Assembly: GCF_902859695.1 (NCBI RefSeq)
Contig: NZ_CADIJL010000040.1
Location: forward strand, 1 to 53,218
Length of the DNA stretch: 53,218 bases
Source: Achromobacter ruhlandii
Lineage (GTDB): Bacteria > Pseudomonadota > Gammaproteobacteria > Burkholderiales > Burkholderiaceae_B
Direction of reading: 5' to 3'
A program made the translations under genes and the position numbers. Shown piece by piece: positions 1-7,378 of this stretch (positions within the stretch are counted from its first letter, which is position 1; every line of letters begins with the position of its first letter). The notes under the pieces were generated by a model. It was not told the origin of the DNA. It ran no database searches and was given only the letters and a program-made list of their open reading frames with translations.

Positions 1-215
1 AGGACGCCGCCCTGGCCGCCGCCGCCACCGCCGCCGCCGCCCGCCAGTCCTCCCGCCCCGCCGCCGCCGCCATTGCCGTAGCTGGCGTTGGCGCCGGTGC
101 CGCCCTGGCCGCCGGCGGTGGCGATGTCGCCGGGGGCGGCGAGCGTGGGCGATGGCGCCGTGGTGGAAAGGATGGCGATCGGCAATACCAGTCGATGGAT
201 GGCGTTGTTCTTCAT
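1..215 (-). CDS. Gly-rich exported protein, N-terminal fragment
   Basis: Partial gene that runs off the left edge. The ATG at 215 gives 71 codons in the window. The N-terminus MKNNAIHRLVLPIAI followed by a small-residue stretch ending in TLA-AP looks like a Sec signal peptide cleaved near residue 26. The mature part is almost entirely Gly, Ala and Gln, with a long poly-Gly tract. Such tracts are typical of surface adhesins and autotransporters, but nothing in the visible part identifies a passenger or barrel domain. The function is unknown. The start is supported by the signal peptide rather than by a strong Shine-Dalgarno sequence. Confidence 0.6.
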   Translation of the reverse strand, partial: MKNNAIHRLVLPIAILSTTAPSPTLAAPGDIATAGGQGGTGANASYGNGGGGGAGGLAGGGGGGGGGQGGV

Positions 216-313
216 ATTGCGCGAGCGTTGGGGGCATGCGGCGGATCAATCCGCGGCCGCCACGTTGGAGGATGTGCGCCTGACAGCGCGCCGGGGCACC
301 GGCGCCAAGGTCA

Positions 314-538
314 TCAAATCGATGCCGATTGTAAAAGCTGGGCGGCAACCCTGGCGAAATGTTGCAGTTGTGGATTTCCCCATGGCCGGCGGCGCGCGCC
401 TGTCCAGGCGTCGCCGCCGCATTTGCGGCCCTTGCAGGGGAACAACGCCTGGCCCGAGGCGCGCGGGTTCAAGCCGACGGTGCCATAATCCTGCGCTCCG
501 GCGGCACACTCCACCGCATCCCGCATCAGGTCGTCCAT
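314..538 (-). CDS. Small Cys-containing hypothetical protein (74 aa)
   Basis: A 74-aa reading frame beginning MDDLMRDAVECA, with three cysteines (one near the N-terminus, then C-x3-C in CKGRKC) and no membrane segment. The start has a strong Shine-Dalgarno sequence (AAGGAG, 6 nt upstream). The third codon positions are mostly G/C through the first 50 codons, as in neighbouring genes. Its start codon overlaps that of the divergent plus-strand gene by 2 nt. I do not recognise the family. The GC3 signal fades in the last 20 codons, so the C-terminus is less certain. It could be a small metal- or redox-linked protein, but that is only a guess from the cysteines. Confidence 0.5.
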   Translation of the reverse strand: MDDLMRDAVECAAGAQDYGTVGLNPRASGQALFPCKGRKCGGDAWTGARRRPWGNPQLQHFARVAAQLLQSASI

Positions 539-2006
539 GCCCTCTCCTTGTCCGCTTCATGCCGTGCTGGACGCCGTGCCGCGCCGCTATCGCGTGGCAG
601 GCGACGCCGCCGCCGACGTGGCGGCTGGCCACGCGGCGTCATTGGCGCAAGTCATCGGCCGCCTGCAAGCCACGCTGGCGGCCGGACAGGAACCGGACCC
701 GCCGCTGCGCGATGCCTTCGTCGTCTCGCTCGACGGGCTCATCCGCGAGGCCCTGAGCCCGCGGGACGCAGACCCGGCGTTCCAGGCCGCGGTGCTGGCC
801 TATCGCCTGCCCGTGGTGCGCGAGTACCTGGCGCTCGATGGCGGGGCGGCGGCCGACCGGCGCAGAGTCCGGGCCGTGGTTGACGCATGGGCGCATCCCG
901 GCAAACCCGCGCGCCTGGCGCCCGGCGATGCGAGCACCCAGCTCGCGCAATTGCACGCGGCGGCCAGGGCGGCGGACTGGTGGCGGGTGGCCGAACTGGC
1001 GCGGAACCTGCCGCTGCTGGCAGAGGTGGCCATCATTGACGACCTGGCTTCGGCCTTGCGCGCCCTGGACGCCGATCCGGCCTTGGCCCGATTGTGCCGG
1101 ATCGAAACCCTGGCGCGCGATCCGCAGGTATGCCGCTATCGATCGCTGCGCGCCCGACTCGGCCCGCGCGCCGGCAGCGACGAGGCCAGCGCCCAGGCCC
1201 GGCTCGCCCGGCAACGCGGCGTCATGGTGGAAACGTTGGCGGCGCGCGCGCTGGAGGCCGTCGCGGCTTACCTGGACCGATTGGAGGCAGCCGCCACGGC
1301 GGGCGATGCCCCGCGCTATCGTGTCGTGACTTCGCTACGCGTGCCAGCCGGCCTGGCGGCCGAGGCGGATCGGGCCAAGTCCGAATGGGACGCGGTGCTG
1401 CTCAGGCGCGTCGACCCGGCGCGGGCGACGGCGGTCCGCGCGCAGGCAGGCGCCACGGCGACGCCCGCCGATCCGGCGACGCCCGCCGATCCGGCGGCGC
1501 ATTGGGATATCTGCCTGGTGATCGAAGCCAAGGCCTCGGTCGAGGCGGCCACCACCGACCTGCCGCGTTTGCTGCGCGGGCTGCGCCTGCTGGCGAGCGC
1601 GCGGCCGGATCAGGCATATGCGTTCTCCACCCAGCAAGGCAGGGTCCAGGTGCGGGGGGCATCGCTGGCGGCATTGCCGGTCACGGAAGCGGCGCTGGCC
1701 GAGCGGGTGCTGTATTGCAGCGACGCGCCAGCCGATGCCCCGCATGCCGGGCTGCACGCGGCCAGCCGGACGCAGTTGCTGTCCGCGCCCTCCTGCCTGG
1801 CCTATGCCGCCGCCTTGAGCGAAGGCCGGCCGGTGGACCCGGACGATCTGGCGCCGCTCTGGCAGGCGTTGCGGCACGATGCCCGTTGGCGGCCGGCGCT
1901 GAATCTGGCCGCCACGCGTCAGTTGGCGCGATCCTTGATGGTGCATCCGGACGACCTGGTGGCGACCGTGGCGCGCCTGTCCAGGCCGGCGGGCGCGTCA
2001 GCTTGA
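537..2006 (+). CDS. Hypothetical protein, 489 aa, Ala/Arg-rich
   Basis: Long frame with strong coding bias and no signal peptide or membrane segment. The N-terminal 300 residues look helical and Ala/Leu/Arg-rich. A low-complexity linker at about residues 309-320 is made of two copies of ATPADP. It is followed by the segment DICLVIEAK, a D-x5-E-x-K arrangement seen in some PD-(D/E)XK nuclease-fold proteins. That resemblance is weak and I do not assign a function. The last 88 nt overlap the 3' end of the convergent small membrane protein gene. The start at 537 has only a weak ribosome-binding site (CAGG), so a later start is possible. Confidence 0.75.
   Translation: MPSPCPLHAVLDAVPRRYRVAGDAAADVAAGHAASLAQVIGRLQATLAAGQEPDPPLRDAFVVSLDGLIREALSPRDADPAFQAAVLAYRLPVVREYLALDGGAAADRRRVRAVVDAWAHPGKPARLAPGDASTQLAQLHAAARAADWWRVAELARNLPLLAEVAIIDDLASALRALDADPALARLCRIETLARDPQVCRYRSLRARLGPRAGSDEASAQARLARQRGVMVETLAARALEAVAAYLDRLEAAATAGDAPRYRVVTSLRVPAGLAAEADRAKSEWDAVLLRRVDPARATAVRAQAGATATPADPATPADPAAHWDICLVIEAKASVEAATTDLPRLLRGLRLLASARPDQAYAFSTQQGRVQVRGASLAALPVTEAALAERVLYCSDAPADAPHAGLHAASRTQLLSAPSCLAYAAALSEGRPVDPDDLAPLWQALRHDARWRPALNLAATRQLARSLMVHPDDLVATVARLSRPAGASA
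1461..1496 (+). repeat. 18-bp tandem repeat, two perfect copies
   Basis: The 18-nt unit ACGCCCGCCGATCCGGCG occurs twice in tandem inside the 489-aa hypothetical gene. It encodes two copies of the hexapeptide TPADPA. As a multiple of three it can vary in copy number without a frameshift. Confidence 0.9.
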
Positions 2007-2338
2007 GCGCGGCCGGGGCGAGAACCCGGCATAGCGTTGCGCGGCGGCCGGCGCGCCGCGCCACGATGGCCTGCGATGCGCCGCAACCAGGGCGCGGCAT
2101 GCAGGACGCTCATCAGCGCGTACATGACGGGCATGCGGTCGAGCCAGGCGGCGCCCTCCCCGCCACACAGCCCCGGGATGGCGCCGGCGCCGCGCACGGT
2201 GCCCCACAGTGCCATCAGCGCGAAGATTGGCGTGGCGGCCAGACAGAGGCCGTCCGCGACGGCGGCGATGCGTGCCCGGACACGGGCGGCGGCACGGCCG
2301 CCAGCGCCGGTCGCCGCCCGGCTCGCGGCGCCGCTCAT
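1919..2338 (-). CDS. Small membrane protein, 139 aa
   Basis: Starts MSGAASRAATGAGG. A hydrophobic segment near residues 29-42 (GLCLAATPIFALMALWG) and a second at about 70-80 suggest an inner-membrane protein. The ATG overlaps the stop codon of the upstream DUF899 gene in an ATGA arrangement (2335-2338), which implies translational coupling and a shared role. The last 88 nt overlap the convergent hypothetical gene, and the Arg/Pro-rich C-terminus there is probably dictated by the opposite frame. I do not recognise the family. Small hydrophobic proteins of this type often accompany DUF899 genes in related bacteria, but I could not check that here. Confidence 0.65.
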   Translation of the reverse strand: MSGAASRAATGAGGRAAARVRARIAAVADGLCLAATPIFALMALWGTVRGAGAIPGLCGGEGAAWLDRMPVMYALMSVLHAAPWLRRIAGHRGAARRPPRNAMPGSRPGRAQADAPAGLDRRATVATRSSGCTIKDRAN

Positions 2339-3129
2339 GGCCGGCCGCTTCCGGCCGCCGCCACATCGCCGTATTCGTCGCGCCGGCGCAGCCACAATCC
2401 GCTTTCGTTGCGGCCCCGGGGCGCGCGGTCGAGCCAGGCATACATGCCCCAGATCGCGTCGGTGCCGCGCGAATAAGTGGAATACGTGTGGTAGACCACG
2501 CCGTCCTCCAGCACGAACGCGCTCAGGCCCTCCCGTTCACGCAGGTAGGTGGGCAGGTCGGTGCCGGTGGTGCCGGCCCAGCTCACGAATTCGGCCGGCG
2601 GCGCCGCGGCCGTCGCCATTTTCATCGCCGGGTCGTCGCGGCGGAAGTTGTACTCCGCGCCGGCCTGCTGCTGCGCCGGGGTGAACGAGGCGTGGAAATC
2701 GAAGTTGAAATCGCTGTCCGCCGACGAGGCCCAGGGAAACGTCCATCCCATCCGCCGCTGGTAGGCCTGCAGCGTTGCCAGCGGCGCGCGCGATACCGCC
2801 CACAACATGACATCGTGATGGGCCAGGTGCGTGACGATGCCGTTGAAGCCATCGGCGATCGACGAGCAGGACGGGCAGCCGGCCTGATAATCCGGACCGA
2901 ACATGAAGTGATAGATCAGCAGCTGCGAGCGTCCCTGGAACAGATCCTCCAGAGTGGCGGCGCCGGCCCCGGTGTCGAAACGGTACGACTTGTCCAGTCG
3001 GACCCAGGGCAGCGCCTGGCGTTGCCGCGCCACCTCGTCGCTGCTGCGCGTCAGGCGCTTTTCCGCCTCCAGCAGCTGGCGGCGGGCCGTCAGCCATTCA
3101 TCGCGGGTCGTGATCTCGTGTGTCGCCAT
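2335..3129 (-). CDS. DUF899 family thioredoxin-like protein
   Basis: 264 aa starting MATHEITTRDEWLTARRQLL, which is the usual DUF899 opening. It has the conserved core PWVRLDKSYRFDT, the segment FMFGPDYQAGCPSCSS with a C-x2-C pair in a thioredoxin-like position, and the late segment GVVYHTYSTYSRGTD. The family is cytoplasmic, about 220-270 aa long, and of unsettled function; the fold is thioredoxin/peroxiredoxin-like. The ATG at 3129 has GAGGAG upstream. A much longer open frame continues upstream but lacks DUF899 similarity and reads through the recombinase gene on the other strand, so it was discarded. The gene is coupled to the downstream small membrane protein. Confidence 0.92.
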   Translation of the reverse strand: MATHEITTRDEWLTARRQLLEAEKRLTRSSDEVARQRQALPWVRLDKSYRFDTGAGAATLEDLFQGRSQLLIYHFMFGPDYQAGCPSCSSIADGFNGIVTHLAHHDVMLWAVSRAPLATLQAYQRRMGWTFPWASSADSDFNFDFHASFTPAQQQAGAEYNFRRDDPAMKMATAAAPPAEFVSWAGTTGTDLPTYLREREGLSAFVLEDGVVYHTYSTYSRGTDAIWGMYAWLDRAPRGRNESGLWLRRRDEYGDVAAAGSGRP

Positions 3130-3291
3130 GATGGGCTCCTCGGTAAAGGGGGGATGCGCATGCGGTCCGCGGCATGCGACGCGTTGGTCTGGGTGACATA
3201 GTGCGGTCGCGCGGCCTGGGGCGGGGAGTAACAATGCTGGCGCGATTGCGGACGACCCCGCCTCGGCGCGCCGTGGGCGGGATCGGGCACA

Positions 3292-4434
3292 ATGCGGTTT
3301 TTGCCCGGCCTTCGCATGCGCCCTTCCGCCCCGCCCTCCTCTGCCGCGTTGCCCGCCGTGCCAGCGCGGCCGGTCGCGCCGCTGGACCCGTCGTCGCTGG
3401 ACGCGGCGACCGAGGCCGCGGTGCGCGCCCTGTTGCGCGAAGGCAGTTCGGCCAATACCGAAGCCGCCTACCGCACCGCCATGCGCTACTGGGCGGCCTG
3501 GTATGCCCTGCGTTTCGGCCAGCCGCTGACGCTGCCGGTCGCGGCGCCCGCGGTGATGCAATTCGTGGTTGACCATCTGCGGGTCCAGGGCGCCGACGGC
3601 CTGCATCACGGCCTGCCGGAGCCGATCGACCAACAACTGGTGGCGCAGGGCGTCAAGGCGCGGCCCGGGCCGCTGTCCTTGAATACCGTGCTGCACCGGG
3701 TGGCGGTGCTGTCCAAGGCGCACGCCCTGCAGGAACTGATCAACCCCTGCCGCCACGAGCAGGTGGCGACGCTGCTGTCGCGCGCCCGGCGCGCCTATGC
3801 CCGGCGCGGCGAGCTGCCCGCGAAAAAGCCGGCGCTGACCCGCGCGCCGTTGCAGGCGCTGCTGGACACCTGCGATGACTCGCTCGAAGGCTTGCGCGAC
3901 CGCGCCCTGCTGCTGTTTGCCTGGGCCAGCGGCGGGCGGCGGCGCTCGGAGGTGGTGCGCGCCACCACGGCCAATACGCTGCGCACGCCGCAAGGCTATC
4001 TCTATGCGCTGGCGCATTCCAAGACCAACCAGGGCGGCGCGGCGCACGCCGACAATATCAAGCCCATCGTCGGCGCCGCCGCGGCCGCGCTCGACGCCTG
4101 GCTGGCGGCGGCCGGGATCAGCGAGGGCCCGCTGTTCCGCCGGGTGCGGCGCGGCGGCGTGGTCGGCGAACCGCTGGCCGCCGCCGCGGTGCGCGACGTT
4201 GTGGTCAAGCGCAGCCGGCTGGCGGGGCTGGCCGAACCGTTTTCGGCCCACAGCCTGCGGTCGGGCTTCGTCACCGAGGCCGGGCGCCAGAACGTGCCAC
4301 TGGCGGAAACCATGGCCATGACGGGACATGCCAGTGTCGCCACCGTGATGGGCTATCACCGCGCCGGCGCCGCCACGCAGTCGCGCGCGGCGCGATTGCT
4401 GGAGAACGGCGAAGAGACGCCGCCGGACGCCTGA
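3292..4434 (+). CDS. Tyrosine recombinase / phage-type integrase
   Basis: 380 aa with the site-specific tyrosine recombinase layout. An N-terminal SAM-like core-binding domain (about 45-180, NTEAAYRTAMRYWAAWY) precedes a catalytic domain with Arg at about 216 (SGGRRRSEV), Lys in the SKTNQ hairpin, HSLR at 320-323, GH at 345-346 and the nucleophile Tyr355 in GYHRAG. All catalytic positions are present, so it is probably active. It stands alone: there are no other phage or integron genes, no cassette array and no visible att repeats. It may be a chromosomal resolvase-like recombinase or a remnant of a mobile element. A start at the second ATG (3316) is also possible. Confidence 0.9.
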   Translation: MRFLPGLRMRPSAPPSSAALPAVPARPVAPLDPSSLDAATEAAVRALLREGSSANTEAAYRTAMRYWAAWYALRFGQPLTLPVAAPAVMQFVVDHLRVQGADGLHHGLPEPIDQQLVAQGVKARPGPLSLNTVLHRVAVLSKAHALQELINPCRHEQVATLLSRARRAYARRGELPAKKPALTRAPLQALLDTCDDSLEGLRDRALLLFAWASGGRRRSEVVRATTANTLRTPQGYLYALAHSKTNQGGAAHADNIKPIVGAAAAALDAWLAAAGISEGPLFRRVRRGGVVGEPLAAAAVRDVVVKRSRLAGLAEPFSAHSLRSGFVTEAGRQNVPLAETMAMTGHASVATVMGYHRAGAATQSRAARLLENGEETPPDA

Positions 4435-4571
4435 ACCGCCCTGGCGCGCCGGCCAATCCGCCGGGGACCGCCGGCGGGCACGCCCCCGTTTCGGCTCTGA
4501 CGCGCACTTGAATACAATGGCGGCTGCCGGCGCCAGGGCGCGCCGCGCGTGCCCCGAGGTCCAAGCCTGCT

Positions 4572-6134
4572 GTGTCTTCCCTGCGAATCAATCTGCGCGG
4601 CCTGGTGCTCGCGCTCACGGTGTTCAGCGCCGTTGCCGCCACCGCCAATGCCCTGTATGCCAGCTACCGGCTGCAGCGCGAACAACTCATCGCCAACACC
4701 TTGGAAGCCAATCGCGTCTACGCGGCCAAGCTTGCCGAAAGCGCCGGCGATTTTCTCAAGGCGGCGCAGCGTCAGCTGGGCTACAGCGCGCGCCACATCG
4801 CCGGCAACATGGACGCGCCGGCCGTGCTGGCGGCCGAAGTGCTGCGGGTGCAGGAGCAGAGCGACAGCTTCAATTCCGTCGGCGTGGTGGGCGCCGACGG
4901 CCTCATCCTGGCCACCACGCAGAACTTCCGCACTTTCCTGGGCACCCGGGTCGATACCCCGGGCAGTCGCGTCGCGCTGCGGTCGCGTCATCCGGAAATC
5001 AGCAAGCCCTACGTATCGATCGCGGGCAACCTGATGATCAACCTGTCCTATCCGATCATCGCCGCCGATGGCCGGTTCCTGGGCTATGTGGCCGGCAGCC
5101 TGCATCTGCGCAAGGCGAGCCCGCTGGAGGACATGCTGGGGCGTCATCCCTATACCGACGGTTCCTATCTGTACGTGGTGGATGGAGACGGACGGCTGAT
5201 CTATCACGCCGACCCGGACCGGATCGGCGAGGTGGTGACGGGCAACCCGGTGATCGACGCGGTGATCGAGGGCCAGGCCGGCGCCCGGCGCCTGGTCAAT
5301 TCGCGCGGCGTGGACATGCTGGCCGGCTATGCGCCGGTGCCCAGCAGCGGCTGGGGCGTGGTGGCCCAGCGCCCCACCGCCGTGACGCTCACCCCGCTTG
5401 ACGGCCTGCTGTGGGCGCTGCTCGGCTATGCCGCGCCGCTGGCCGTGGTGTTCCTGCTGGCGATCTGGTGGTGCGCGCGGCAGATTTCGCTGCCGCTGTC
5501 GCAGCTGGCCACCAACGTCGAACACCACGACGTGGCGGTGGCGATGCAGCGCGTCAAATCCGTCAGGGCCTGGTATTTCGAGGCTGAACGCCTCAAGCGC
5601 GCGGTGATCTGGAGCTTTACCAGCCTGCAGGACAAGATCGGCAAGCTCAACCTGGCCAGCATCACGGATCCGCTCACCGGACTGCGCAACCGACGCGGCA
5701 CCCAGGATGCGGTGGATCATCTGCAGACCAGCGGCACGGCGTTCTCGGTGGTGGCGCTGGACATCGATCACTTCAAGCGCGTCAATGACACCTATGGCCA
5801 CACCGTGGGCGACCAGGTGATCCAGGGCGTGGCCCAGCTGATGCGCGACGGCTCGCGTCCCGGCGACATCCTGTGCCGCAACGGCGGAGAGGAATTCCTG
5901 ATTCTGTTGCCCGAGGTGGGGGCGAACGAGGCGGTGATCGTGGCCGAGCGGCTGCGTCAGCGCATCGCCGATCGCGACATCGACCGGGTGGGCGGCGTCA
6001 CCGTGTCGGCCGGCGTGGCGCAGTGGCCGACCTGTGGACCGGACGTGACGCAAGCATTCCACGCCGCCGACGCCGCGCTCTACAGCGCCAAGCAGCAGGG
6101 CCGCAACCGGGTGGTGCTGCACGCCGCTTCGTAG
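4572..6134 (+). CDS. Membrane diguanylate cyclase, Cache-GGDEF
   Basis: 520 aa with a GTG start. One transmembrane helix lies at about 9-29. A periplasmic dCache-like sensor follows at about 35-270 (GVVGADGLILATT, ISKPYVSIAGN), then a second helix at about 278-301 and a C-terminal GGDEF domain. The active site reads GGEEF at 438-442, and the inhibitory I-site RPGD sits exactly five residues before it at 429-432. It should therefore make cyclic di-GMP from two GTP and be product-inhibited. No EAL domain is present. The sensor probably binds a small molecule, and the ligand is not predictable here. The ribosome-binding site is poor. Confidence 0.93.
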   Translation: MSSLRINLRGLVLALTVFSAVAATANALYASYRLQREQLIANTLEANRVYAAKLAESAGDFLKAAQRQLGYSARHIAGNMDAPAVLAAEVLRVQEQSDSFNSVGVVGADGLILATTQNFRTFLGTRVDTPGSRVALRSRHPEISKPYVSIAGNLMINLSYPIIAADGRFLGYVAGSLHLRKASPLEDMLGRHPYTDGSYLYVVDGDGRLIYHADPDRIGEVVTGNPVIDAVIEGQAGARRLVNSRGVDMLAGYAPVPSSGWGVVAQRPTAVTLTPLDGLLWALLGYAAPLAVVFLLAIWWCARQISLPLSQLATNVEHHDVAVAMQRVKSVRAWYFEAERLKRAVIWSFTSLQDKIGKLNLASITDPLTGLRNRRGTQDAVDHLQTSGTAFSVVALDIDHFKRVNDTYGHTVGDQVIQGVAQLMRDGSRPGDILCRNGGEEFLILLPEVGANEAVIVAERLRQRIADRDIDRVGGVTVSAGVAQWPTCGPDVTQAFHAADAALYSAKQQGRNRVVLHAAS

Positions 6135-6149
6135 CGGCGCGCCGCTACG
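6130..6149. terminator. 20-bp perfect palindrome carrying both stop codons
   Basis: CGTAGCGGCGCGCCGCTACG is a perfect palindrome placed between the convergent cyclase and doxX genes. It contains the TAG of each gene symmetrically (6132-6134 on plus, 6145-6147 on minus). It could act as a bidirectional hairpin terminator, although there is no T-tract on either side. Confidence 0.5.
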
Positions 6150-6567
6150 GCGAGGTCAGCAGCGCGCGGTAGTGGCTGGCCACGGCGGCCGCCAGCAGGC
6201 CGCCGATCACGGCCACGTGCTCCAGGGCAAAGAACAGCGCCAGCCTGCCCTGGGGGCCGGGCAGTCGCCAGAAGGCGTGCACGATCACAATGGTCAGCAG
6301 CAGGAACAGGCCCAGCGCGGCCGCCGCCAGCCACATGGCGCGGTCGGCGAGGATCAGCGCCGCGCCGGCCAGCATCAACACGGCCACCGCGCTATTGAAC
6401 AGCCACGCCGGGTGCAGGCCGGCGGCGCGCATTTCGGCCATGCCGCCAGAAAAATCGATCAGCTTGGCGGCGCCGGATGACAGAAAAAGCGTCGCCAGGC
6501 ATAGCCGGGCGATGAACCAGAGCCAGCTGCTCTCCAACAGCGATTCGATGAACTGCGGTGTCTGCAT
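6145..6567 (-). CDS. DoxX family membrane protein
   Basis: 140 aa with four predicted membrane helices and the DoxX signature near the N-terminus (WFIARLCLATLFLSSGAAKL, then DFSGGMAEMRAAGL). DoxX proteins are small inner-membrane proteins linked to thiol and redox homeostasis and sometimes to terminal oxidases. Its promoter region carries a consensus SoxR operator with a 19-bp spacer, so it is very probably the target of the divergent soxR gene and induced by redox-cycling compounds. Start ATG at 6567. Confidence 0.9.
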   Translation of the reverse strand: MQTPQFIESLLESSWLWFIARLCLATLFLSSGAAKLIDFSGGMAEMRAAGLHPAWLFNSAVAVLMLAGAALILADRAMWLAAAALGLFLLLTIVIVHAFWRLPGPQGRLALFFALEHVAVIGGLLAAAVASHYRALLTSP

Positions 6568-6646
6568 GCGTGTGTTCCTGATAGGCGGACGCGCCCGCCG
6601 GAGCCGTTCGGGATAGTGCTCCGGGTTGCCAAATGGGGCGCGACGG

Positions 6647-6677
6647 ACTATAAGACCTCAACCTAACTTGAGGTCAA
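6647..6677 (-). promoter_or_regulatory. SoxR operator and MerR-type promoter of doxX
   Basis: Minus-strand -35 TTGACC (6677-6672) and -10 TATAGT (6652-6647) are separated by 19 bp, the elongated spacing typical of MerR-family activated promoters. The spacer contains the inverted repeat GACCTCAA-N6-TTGAGGTC (6654-6675), which includes the SoxR consensus CCTCAA-N6-TTGAGG with both arms perfect. The operator ends 7 nt before the soxR ATG, and its right arm supplies GAGG as the soxR ribosome-binding site. Confidence 0.92.
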
Positions 6678-6681
6678 CACC

Positions 6682-7146
6682 ATGACGGCGGACAAGCCGA
6701 TCGATATCACCCGCGTCATGACCGTGGGCGAAGTGGCGCGGCGCAGCGGCGTGCCGGTTTCCACGATCCACTTCTATGAGTCCAAGGGGCTGATCCACAG
6801 CTCGCGCAGTGACGGCAACCAGCGGCGCTTTCCCGGCATCGTGCTGCGCTACATCGCCATCATCAAGGTGGCGCAACGCACCGGCATTCCGCTGGAAGAG
6901 ATCCGCGAGGCCATGGCCCGCTTTCCGCAGGACAGCCACAAGCTCACGCCGGCGCAATGGAAAGCGCTGTCATCGCAGTGGCGCGCCAACCTGGACGAAC
7001 GCATCCGCAAGCTGACCCGGCTGCGCGATGAGCTGGACAGCTGCATCGGTTGTGGCTGCCTGTCGCTGCGGGACTGTCCGTTGCGCAATCCCGACGACGT
7101 GCTGGGCCGCGATGGGCCCGGTCCACGCATCCTGGAACGTCCCTAG
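6682..7146 (+). CDS. soxR: Redox-sensitive transcriptional activator SoxR
   Basis: 154 aa MerR-family regulator. The N-terminal winged helix-turn-helix (VGEVARRSGVPVSTIHFYE) is followed by a dimerisation helix and a C-terminal [2Fe-2S] site, C121-x2-C124-x-C126-x5-C132 (CIGCGCLSLRDC), which is diagnostic for SoxR. The protein senses superoxide or redox-cycling drugs through oxidation of the cluster. It is divergent from doxX, and the operator lies immediately upstream of its own ATG, so autoregulation is likely. No soxS is present, as expected outside the enterobacteria, where SoxR controls a few genes directly. Confidence 0.97.
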   Translation: MTADKPIDITRVMTVGEVARRSGVPVSTIHFYESKGLIHSSRSDGNQRRFPGIVLRYIAIIKVAQRTGIPLEEIREAMARFPQDSHKLTPAQWKALSSQWRANLDERIRKLTRLRDELDSCIGCGCLSLRDCPLRNPDDVLGRDGPGPRILERP

Positions 7147-7378
7147 CGAGCCGGCCGGCGGTGGCGCCGGGCGCGGCCTCGCTCGCGCGGCCTGGCGCGA
7201 CCGGATCGGAGATAAAGCGCATTAATTTCGGTTAGTTGCGCAACCGCTTGTGTTCGATTGCAATAGTGTTGCGGACGCCGCCAAGATAAGCGCACGCAGG
7301 CGTCCCGGCCGGGTTTCAGGCCCTGTAATTACAGTATCCTGCGCGCACAGACACATCGCATCAGGCCGGTTCACCCGT

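Noticed and set aside
537..2006. Naming the 489-aa protein a 3-deoxy-heptulosonate-phosphate synthase, as similar proteins may be labelled
   Set aside because: I see no DAHP synthase motifs or barrel pattern; such a label would be an annotation error carried over.
3292..4434. A prophage or genomic island marked by the tyrosine recombinase
   Set aside because: No phage genes, tRNA target, att repeats or shift in base composition could be seen on either side.
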